The position numbers were made by a program, and so were the translations under genes. From SZUA-76 sp945787585 (GTDB lineage: Bacteria > Pseudomonadota > Gammaproteobacteria > SZUA-140): DNA of 64,000 nucleotides. The DNA is taken from positions 1 through 64,000 of the forward strand of contig CAMYIG010000049.1 of the NCBI GenBank assembly GCA_947258425.1, in the 5' to 3' direction. Under the pieces are notes generated by a model. The model was not told where the DNA came from and searched no databases. It saw nothing but the letters and a program-made list of their open reading frames with translations. Positions 57,778 to 64,000 of the stretch are shown here, in pieces. The first letter of the stretch is position 1, and each line of letters begins with the position of its first letter.

Positions 57778-58105
57778 TGTTGACGACCCACTCCTGCTCA
57801 CATCATTGATGCGATAATTAGCCGCTCTAACCTACCCGCATAAGGGGTAAATGGCCCACGCCACGCTTATCTATCTTCTTAACCCTTCCGTGGTCGAATG
57901 CGGACACCTGCGTACCTCAGCCAGAGAAACCAATCGATGACATTCCTGGCTGATAGTGGCATCGCGCTTGCATACTAAGAACAAGATGCGCTATTTTTCA
58001 GACACAATGTCGACTATCATTAAAGCACCGGACAGAAAACTTAACCTGTTGATTTCATATAATGAAATTGACCCCAAGGTCAGTTTTGTTTAAAGGAGAT
58101 GCGCT
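57778..58105. other. Intergenic region before the liu-type catabolic operon
   Basis: About 330 bases. The left part has no recognisable feature. The right part has the promoter-like sequences and palindromes at 58052-58082, and AAAGGAG seven bases before the thiolase ATG. Confidence 0.55.
58052..58082. promoter_or_regulatory. Palindromes over a predicted -10 hexamer of the catabolic operon
   Basis: ATTTCAT-ATA-ATGAAAT (58052-58068) is a perfect inverted repeat that contains TATAAT (58058-58063). Immediately downstream, TGACC-CCAA-GGTCA (58069-58082) is a second perfect repeat. Positions fit an operator blocking the promoter. No strong -35 was seen, and the regulator is not in this window. 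Confidence 0.45.
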
Positions 58106-59290
58106 ATGTCGCAACACGAGATCGTGATAGTCGCCGCCCAGCGAACCCCCATCGGGGCGTTTCTTGGTCAATTTTCAGACACCACCACTCCTGAACTGGG
58201 GGCAACAGCCATCGCAGCAGTGCTGTCTGCCTGTGGGCTAAGTGCAGATGCCGTCGATGAAGTGCTCATGGGTTGCGTGTTGCCTGCGGGTTTGGGACAG
58301 GCCCCCGCACGCCAGGCAGCACTGTTGGCCGGTCTATCAATCGACACCCCCTGCACTACCATCAACAAGGTATGTGGTTCTGGCATGAAAACTGTGATGC
58401 TTGCTGCCGATGCCATTACAGCTGGAAGTGCCAATATTGTGGTGGCCGGCGGCATGGAATCGATGAGCCGTGCGCCCTATCTATCACCCCAGACACGTCA
58501 GGGCGCGCGTTTTGGCCACGTCGAATTACTCGACCACATGCTCTTCGATGGCTTGCAAAACGCCGCAGATGGCGTCGCGATGGGCATGTTTGCTGAAGCG
58601 TGTGCAGCACACTTTAATTTTAGTCGTGAGCAGCTGGATGCCTTTGCCACTGAATCAGTCCGTCGTGCGGTCGCCGCCTGCGATAGTGGCGCATTCAATG
58701 ATGAAATCGCCCCCGTTACCATCAAAACCCGTCAAGGTGAACAACAGATCGATCACGACGAAACCCCTGCACGCTGCAAACCCGACAAAATCCCGGCACT
58801 AAAACCGGCGTTCAAAAAAGATGGCGTCATTACGGCGGCAAATTCATCGTCACTGTCTGACGGTGCCGCCGCTCTCTTATTGATGTCTGCGGCTGAGGCA
58901 CAACAGCGTAACATACAACCCCTCGCGCGCATCGTCGCCCACTGTAGCCATGCAATGCTACCGGAAGCGTTTACTCTGGCACCCATTGATGCGATTAAAA
59001 AACTCTACCTGAAAAGTGGTTGGTGTGATGATGATGTCGATCTCTACGAAATCAATGAAGCCTTCGCGGCGGTGACAATGGGCGCGATGCATGAACTAAA
59101 AATCGATCATAAAAAGGTCAACGTCAACGGCGGTGCCTGCGCACTCGGACACCCCATCGGGGCTTCGGGTGCGCGTATTATTGTCACGCTGCTGCACGCA
59201 TTGCGCGCACGCGGTGGCAAGCGTGGCGTCGCCTCACTCTGTATCGGCGGCGGTGAAGCGACCGCAATCGCGATTGAAACAATCGACTAA
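58106..59290 (+). CDS. Acetyl-CoA C-acetyltransferase (thiolase)
   Basis: A 394-residue degradative-type thiolase. The acyl-accepting Cys90 is in NKVCGSGMK, and EINEAFAAV, GGACALGHPIGASGAR and SLCIGGGEA carry the other active-site residues. It cleaves acetoacetyl-CoA or condenses two acetyl-CoA; together with liuE and the dehydrogenase downstream, cleavage at the end of leucine and isoleucine breakdown is likely. An excellent AAAGGAG ribosome site precedes the ATG. First gene of the operon. Confidence 0.93.
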   Translation: MSQHEIVIVAAQRTPIGAFLGQFSDTTTPELGATAIAAVLSACGLSADAVDEVLMGCVLPAGLGQAPARQAALLAGLSIDTPCTTINKVCGSGMKTVMLAADAITAGSANIVVAGGMESMSRAPYLSPQTRQGARFGHVELLDHMLFDGLQNAADGVAMGMFAEACAAHFNFSREQLDAFATESVRRAVAACDSGAFNDEIAPVTIKTRQGEQQIDHDETPARCKPDKIPALKPAFKKDGVITAANSSSLSDGAAALLLMSAAEAQQRNIQPLARIVAHCSHAMLPEAFTLAPIDAIKKLYLKSGWCDDDVDLYEINEAFAAVTMGAMHELKIDHKKVNVNGGACALGHPIGASGARIIVTLLHALRARGGKRGVASLCIGGGEATAIAIETID

Positions 59291-59372
59291 TACCGCTGAT
59301 CGGCAAAGCACATATTAGAAACCGAGACGATAGCGCAACTAATAGTACAACAGAGATCACGGAACTGAAATT

Positions 59373-60980
59373 ATGACGATTATTGAAAGCAAAATCGACA
59401 CACGCAGCGAAGCGTTCATCGACAACAGTGGGCATATGCAACTACAGGTCAATGACCTCAATGAACGGTTACGCGATGTCAAAATTGGCGGCTCTAACAA
59501 GGCACGCGATAAACACCTGCAGCGCGGCAAACTACTGGTCAGGGATCGCATCAATATGCTGATTGATGAAGGCTTCCCTTTCATGGAGTTTTCAGCGCTT
59601 GCCGCTAACCATATGTATGGCGACAATGTGCCGAGCGCCGGCATCATCACCGGCATCGGGATTGTGCATGGACAGGAGGTCATCATCATTGCCAACGATG
59701 CCACCGTCAAAGGCGGTACCTACTACCCCATCACCGCGAAAAAACATCTACGTGCACAGGAGATAGCCGAGCAAAATCGACTTCCCTGTATCTACCTTGT
59801 CGATTCAGGCGGCGCCTTTCTGCCCTTGCAGGATGAGGTCTTTCCCGACCGTGACAACTTTGGCCGTGTCTTTTATAACCAGGCAAGGCTCTCTGCACAG
59901 GGCATTCCGCAGATTGCCATCGTGATGGGTTCATGCACTGCCGGTGGTGCCTATGTACCGGCGATGGCGGATGAATGTGTCATCGTAAAATCACAGGGCA
60001 CCATCTTTCTCGGTGGGCCACCGCTGGTCAAGGCGGCAACGGGTGAAGTGGTCGATATCGAAGCGCTCGGCGGTGCTGAAGTGCATAGTCGTATTTCAGG
60101 GGTCGCCGATCACATGGCCGAAGACGATGCTGATGCACTGCGTATCGCACGTGATATCGTGGCCAATCTCAACTTTCAAAAACAGGGAAACATTGAACGC
60201 AAGGCTGTGAGTGAACCACGTTATGCAGCCGAAGAGTTATACGGCATCGTGCCTTTTGATACACGCAAACAGTACGATGTGCGTGAAGTGATCGCACGTA
60301 TCGTCGACGGCTCCGAGTTTCACGAATTCAAAAAACTCTTTGGCCAGACACTGGTGTGTGGCTTTTCTCATATACACGGCTACCCGGTGGGCATCGTCGC
60401 CAACAATGGCATCCTCTTTTCCGACTCGGCACTCAAAGGGACGCACTTTATTCAGCTCTGTAATCAACGTGGCATCCCGCTGCTATTTTTACAGAACATT
60501 GCAGGCTTTATGGTCGGTAAAAAATATGAGCATGAGGGCATCGCTAAACACGGTGCCAAGATGGTCAATGCAGTGGCCTGTAGTCAGGTTCCAAAATTCA
60601 CCGTGATTATCGGCGGCTCCTATGGCGCGGGTAACTACGCCATGTGTGGCCGCGCATACAGCCCGCGACAACTGTGGATGTGGCCCAATGCACGCATCGC
60701 GGTGATGGGCGGAGAAACCGCCGCTCACCTGTTAAGTACGGTCAAAAAAGAGAGCCTTGCCAAAGCAGGTAAACAGCTGAGCAAAAAAGAAGAAGAGGCC
60801 TTTGAGAATGAAACGCGCGAACAGTTCGAGCGCCAGAGCCACCCCTATCACGCCACCGCACGACTGTGGGATGATGGCATCATCGACCCGTTACAGACAC
60901 GCGACCTGATTGGCCAGGGGATTGCTGCCGCGATGAATGCGCCGCTTAAAAAGAGCAAGTACGGCATCTTCCGGATGTAG
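59373..60980 (+). CDS. liuB: Methylcrotonoyl-CoA carboxylase carboxyltransferase (beta) subunit
   Basis: A 535-residue carboxyltransferase of the MCC type. FMEFSALAANHMYG and IIANDATVKGGTYYP, GSCTAGGAYVPAMADE and the C-terminal WPNARIAVMGGETAA are diagnostic. With the biotin-carrying alpha subunit (liuD, not in this window) it carboxylates 3-methylcrotonyl-CoA in leucine degradation. It lies 82 bases after the thiolase. Confidence 0.95.
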   Translation: MTIIESKIDTRSEAFIDNSGHMQLQVNDLNERLRDVKIGGSNKARDKHLQRGKLLVRDRINMLIDEGFPFMEFSALAANHMYGDNVPSAGIITGIGIVHGQEVIIIANDATVKGGTYYPITAKKHLRAQEIAEQNRLPCIYLVDSGGAFLPLQDEVFPDRDNFGRVFYNQARLSAQGIPQIAIVMGSCTAGGAYVPAMADECVIVKSQGTIFLGGPPLVKAATGEVVDIEALGGAEVHSRISGVADHMAEDDADALRIARDIVANLNFQKQGNIERKAVSEPRYAAEELYGIVPFDTRKQYDVREVIARIVDGSEFHEFKKLFGQTLVCGFSHIHGYPVGIVANNGILFSDSALKGTHFIQLCNQRGIPLLFLQNIAGFMVGKKYEHEGIAKHGAKMVNAVACSQVPKFTVIIGGSYGAGNYAMCGRAYSPRQLWMWPNARIAVMGGETAAHLLSTVKKESLAKAGKQLSKKEEEAFENETREQFERQSHPYHATARLWDDGIIDPLQTRDLIGQGIAAAMNAPLKKSKYGIFRM

Positions 60981-61020
60981 CCGGCGCACGGTAATGTAAA
61001 GCGAAACACAGGAGATGACG

Positions 61021-61806
61021 ATGACCCAAACTGAACGACTCACGGTAGCAACTGATGCGCGTGGTGTCTGTACGTTAGCACTCAATAATCCCACCACACA
61101 CAACGCCTTTAATGATGAAGTGATCGCGGCGTTACGTCAGAAACTTAGTGAGATCGCACAGGATGAAAACGTACGCATTCTGGTGTTAACGGGCAATGGA
61201 GAGAGTTTTTCGAGTGGTGCAGACCTCGCATGGATGAAAGCGGCTGCACAACGTGATGAAGCCACTAATCAACAGGACTCTGAAGCACTGGCAAAATTAA
61301 TGCGTACCCTCTACGAATACAACAAACCTACCGTGGCGCGCATCAATGGCAGTGCCTTTGGCGGCGCACTCGGATTGATTGCCTGTTGTGACACCGCCAT
61401 TGCAATACGCTCTGCCGAGTTTTCGTTTAGCGAAGTGCGCTTTGGACTCGTCCCAGCAGTGATCGCTCCCTACATTATAAAGGCGATCGGTGAGCGCCAG
61501 ACACGCCATCTTTTTCTCTCTGCCGAACGTTTTTCTAGCAAGCTGGCTAAAAAAATTGGACTCATACATCATATCGTTGATGATGAGTTTCTTGATGAGG
61601 CTGTCACCATCGCCACCGAAAAATTACTCAAGGCTGGCCCCCTTTCCATTCAGGCCTGTAAATGTCTCATCCGCTCATTAAGTCCCAATGTGGACGATGA
61701 ATCTTCAGCACGGCTGATCGCACAGCTGCGTGCCTCCGACGAAGGTCAGGAGGGCATGAATGCCTTTTTCGAAAAACGCCCCCCTGCGTGGGTCAACAGT
61801 GATTAA
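61021..61806 (+). CDS. liuC: Methylglutaconyl-CoA hydratase
   Basis: A 261-residue crotonase-fold enzyme. The oxyanion-hole residues lie in GESFSSGADLAWMK and NGSAFGGALGLIACCDTAIA. I prefer the ATG at 61021, six bases after AGGAG, to the one at 61015 that adjoins the site. Context (between liuB and liuE) supports hydration of 3-methylglutaconyl-CoA to HMG-CoA; enoyl-CoA hydratase alone would be a weaker call. Confidence 0.9.
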   Translation: MTQTERLTVATDARGVCTLALNNPTTHNAFNDEVIAALRQKLSEIAQDENVRILVLTGNGESFSSGADLAWMKAAAQRDEATNQQDSEALAKLMRTLYEYNKPTVARINGSAFGGALGLIACCDTAIAIRSAEFSFSEVRFGLVPAVIAPYIIKAIGERQTRHLFLSAERFSSKLAKKIGLIHHIVDDEFLDEAVTIATEKLLKAGPLSIQACKCLIRSLSPNVDDESSARLIAQLRASDEGQEGMNAFFEKRPPAWVNSD

Positions 61807-61819
61807 CTGACCTGACACT

Positions 61820-62731
61820 ATGAAATCACTGCAAAGCACCAACAGCCTGCCATCAAAGGTCACCATCGTGGAAGTGGGGCCACGTGATGGGCTTCAAAAT
61901 GAGAAGCAACTTCTGGACACCGATCAAAAGATCAATTTTATTGACCGCCTTTCTGTCTGCGGCCTGCCAATCATTGAATGCACGAGTATGGTCAACCCAC
62001 AGTGGGTGCCACAACTGGCCGATGCGGAAGCTGTGATCAAAAAAATCAACCGCCACCCGGGTGTGCGCTATTCCGTACTGGTACCCAATGAACAGGGGAT
62101 GCAACGTGCACTGGCAGCGGGCGCAAAAAGTGTCGCGATATTTATCGCCGCTAGCGAAGGCTTCAATCAGAAAAACGTCAACTGTTCGATCGAGGAATCG
62201 TTCGCTCGTTTTGAGCCTGTCATGGCGCTGGCAAAAGCGGCGGGGATCGAAGTACGTGGCTATCTCTCCTGTGTTATGGGCTGCCCTTACGAAGGGAAAA
62301 TCAAACCGATGAAGGTCGCGACCCTCGCCCGTCATCTGATCGAACTCGGCTGCTACGAGGTCTCACTGGGCGACACCATCGGCGTCGGCACTCCCCTTCA
62401 GGCTCAACGCCTCATTCAGACCATCAGTAAGCAGGTGCCCGTTGAACAGCTCGCGATCCATTTTCACGATACACGCGGACAGGCGCTGGCCAACATCTTC
62501 GCCTGCCTCGAACTCGGCATCACAACGATTGATGCTTCAGTCGCAGGCCTCGGCGGCTGCCCTTACGCTAAAGGGAGTAGCGGCAACGTCGCCACCGAAG
62601 ATGTGGTCTATATGCTTGAAGGAATGGGCATCGAAACCGGTGTCGATCTACGCGCATTGAGTGAAACCGGCAATATGATTTGTCGGCAACTCAACCGTAG
62701 CAACAATAGCAAAGTAGGTAAACTCTATTAA
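61820..62731 (+). CDS. liuE: Hydroxymethylglutaryl-CoA lyase
   Basis: LiuE (303 residues) splits HMG-CoA into acetyl-CoA and acetoacetate. The DRE-TIM barrel has VEVGPRDGLQNEKQ and HFHDTRGQALANI, and the lyase signature GLGGCPYAKGSSGNVATED contains the active-site Cys. It follows liuC by 13 bases. Confidence 0.96.
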   Translation: MKSLQSTNSLPSKVTIVEVGPRDGLQNEKQLLDTDQKINFIDRLSVCGLPIIECTSMVNPQWVPQLADAEAVIKKINRHPGVRYSVLVPNEQGMQRALAAGAKSVAIFIAASEGFNQKNVNCSIEESFARFEPVMALAKAAGIEVRGYLSCVMGCPYEGKIKPMKVATLARHLIELGCYEVSLGDTIGVGTPLQAQRLIQTISKQVPVEQLAIHFHDTRGQALANIFACLELGITTIDASVAGLGGCPYAKGSSGNVATEDVVYMLEGMGIETGVDLRALSETGNMICRQLNRSNNSKVGKLY

Positions 62732-62784
62732 TCGCAGCGCAAAGCTGTTATCTATAAACCTGAGCGAACAGATGTGGGCGGGCG

Positions 62785-63555
62785 ATGGAATTTAAACGAC
62801 TTAACGCAATCGTAACAGGTGCTGCCTCTGGACTAGGACTGGCGGTGACGCAACACATCATTGCCGCAGGCGGCACCGTGGTGATGCTTGATCTTGACGC
62901 CGAGCACTGTGCCGATGAACTCACGCTGTTCGGCGAGCATGCCCATTTTATCGCCACCGATGTCATCTCAGTACCTGCGGTTGATGCCGCATTGAAGCAA
63001 GCGCACGCACTGACGGGCGAGATCCAGCTAGTCGTCAACTGCGCCGGTATCGCACCGAGCCAACGCGTACTGGCACGTGATGGTCTGATCAGCAACGCAG
63101 CGTTCCAGCGTGTCATCGACATCAATCTCAACGGTAGTTTTAACGTCTGTCGCGCCGCCGTCAATCTGATGCAGCACAACAACCCCGCAGGCAAGGATGA
63201 AGAACGCGGCGTGTTGATCAATACTGCCTCGATCGCGGCCTTTGAAGGACAGATTGGCCAGGCCGCCTATGCCGCGTCAAAGGGTGGCATTGCCAGCATG
63301 ACACTGCCGCTGGCGCGTGAGTTTGCACGCCTCGGCATCCGCGTGATGTCGATTGCACCGGGCATTTTTGAAACACCGATGTTCGATCAACTGCCACAGG
63401 AAGCGCGCGATGCACTCGCCGCTAATACCCCCTACCCCAAACGCCTTGGCCACCCCGATGAGTTTGCCGCACTGGTGCAGCACATCGTCGAAAACCCTAT
63501 GTTAAACGGCTCAACCATCCGGCTCGACGGTGCGCTGCGCATGGGGCAGAAGTAA
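62785..63555 (+). CDS. SDR-family 3-hydroxyacyl-CoA dehydrogenase (type II / HSD17B10-like)
   Basis: A 256-residue short-chain dehydrogenase. NAD site TGAASGLG, NCAGI, catalytic Ser region INTASIA, and Tyr-Lys in AAYAASKGG are present. Compared with the family, the internal segment NNPAGKDEERGVLINTAS is typical of the HSD17B10-type enzymes. Likely role: oxidation of 2-methyl-3-hydroxybutyryl-CoA in isoleucine breakdown, feeding the thiolase at 58106. Confidence 0.88.
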   Translation: MEFKRLNAIVTGAASGLGLAVTQHIIAAGGTVVMLDLDAEHCADELTLFGEHAHFIATDVISVPAVDAALKQAHALTGEIQLVVNCAGIAPSQRVLARDGLISNAAFQRVIDINLNGSFNVCRAAVNLMQHNNPAGKDEERGVLINTASIAAFEGQIGQAAYAASKGGIASMTLPLAREFARLGIRVMSIAPGIFETPMFDQLPQEARDALAANTPYPKRLGHPDEFAALVQHIVENPMLNGSTIRLDGALRMGQK

Positions 63556-63572
63556 CCCACACCCTGCCATTC

Positions 63573-64000
63573 ATGCCCATCGACACTCAACCGATCTGGA
63601 CACCTTCCGCGCATCGCATCGCGGCGGCAAACCTGACCCGCTTCATCCAGGCTGTGCGCGATGAATATGGCTGCGACGTCGATGATTATGCGGCACTGTA
63701 CCAATGGTCAGTTGATACCCCGGAACAGTTCTGGCCAGCAGTATGGCGCTTCACTCACATCAAGGCGAGCCGACAGTGGGAGAGCGTACTCTGCGATGCA
63801 GAGAAGATGCCCGGAGCCAAGTGGTTCGCGGGCGCACAGCTCAATTTTGCCGAGAACTTGTTACGTCATTGCAAAGGGGAACTGCGCAATAAACCCGCAC
63901 TGATCTTTCACGGTGAAGATAAACAGCGTTGCGAACTCAGTTACGGCGAACTCTACAATGCCGTTGCCAAAGTGGCCGCTGCAATGCGTAGCAATGGGGT
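63573..64000 (+). CDS. Acetoacetyl-CoA synthetase, N-terminal part (cut by window end)
   Basis: The frame starts at ATG 63573, 17 bases after the dehydrogenase stop, and stays open to the window end (142 codons). The N-terminus has WTPSAHRIAAANLTRF, WSVDTPEQFWPAVW and AQLNFAENLL, and LSYGELYNAV, the opening of an acetyl-CoA-synthetase-like adenylating enzyme of the acetoacetate type. It would activate the acetoacetate released by liuE. The AMP-binding core is beyond the window. Confidence 0.85.
   Translation, partial: MPIDTQPIWTPSAHRIAAANLTRFIQAVRDEYGCDVDDYAALYQWSVDTPEQFWPAVWRFTHIKASRQWESVLCDAEKMPGAKWFAGAQLNFAENLLRHCKGELRNKPALIFHGEDKQRCELSYGELYNAVAKVAAAMRSNG

Overview
The window reads as a chromosomal segment of a gammaproteobacterium. 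The operon orders glyA-nrdR-ribD-ribE-ribBA-ribH-nusB-thiL-pgpA, queA-tgt-yajC-secD-secF, leuC-leuD-leuB-asd-fimV and xseB-ispA-dxs are typical of that class. A dxs-queD/PTPS-folE2 arrangement and linked c-di-GMP genes would fit an environmental lineage such as Chromatiales/Thiotrichales relatives. The species cannot be named from sequence alone.

Layout. 1-783: right end of an IS256-family insertion sequence. 866-2698: a lipoprotein with about twelve MORN repeats and a C13/caspase-like peptidase domain. 2846-3801: a DUF808 (YedI-like) membrane protein gene broken by two frameshifts. 4047-5045: an orphan protein followed by a good terminator. 5153-11040: topoisomerase IV genes (parC intact; parE lacking about 65 codons including the toprim EGDSAGG motif) separated by two outer-membrane protein genes. 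11262-15654: xseB, ispA, dxs, a QueD-like gene and folE2. 15733-18204: a membrane GGDEF-EAL protein. 18201-25524: thiamine, lipid, riboflavin and one-carbon genes on the minus strand. 25932-27269: a soluble GGDEF cyclase. 27317-32749: secF, secD, yajC, tgt and queA, minus strand. 32844-32927: tRNA-Leu(CAA). 33146-35299: a GlgB-like protein that has lost its catalytic aspartates. 35274-43428: a CbiQ/EcfT-like membrane protein, fimV, asd, leuB, leuD and leuC, with a divergent LysR regulator. 44539-47194: folD and glnS. 47195-48152: a decayed region with a chemotaxis-receptor remnant.

48153-57777 is the accessory heart of the window. A two-gene cassette (a large secreted multimodular protein followed by a secreted parallel beta-helix protein) is present twice in tandem. 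The large proteins alternate a ~180-residue repeated beta-rich module (possibly DNRLRE/CBM96-like) with cadherin/Big-like repeats and end in a fibronectin III-like domain. The beta-helix partners resemble polysaccharide lyases and DUF1565 proteins. I infer an extracellular polysaccharide-binding or -processing system or surface coat; this is not proven. The upstream copy of the large gene carries a 70-nt out-of-frame deletion.

58106-64000: a leucine/isoleucine/ketone-body catabolic operon (thiolase, liuB, liuC, liuE, an SDR dehydrogenase, and the start of acetoacetyl-CoA synthetase), preceded by palindromes over a predicted promoter.

Three otherwise coherent genes (DUF808, parE, the first multimodular gene) are disrupted by small indels or deletions. 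Because parE is normally essential, assembly or sequencing error must be considered alongside true gene decay.
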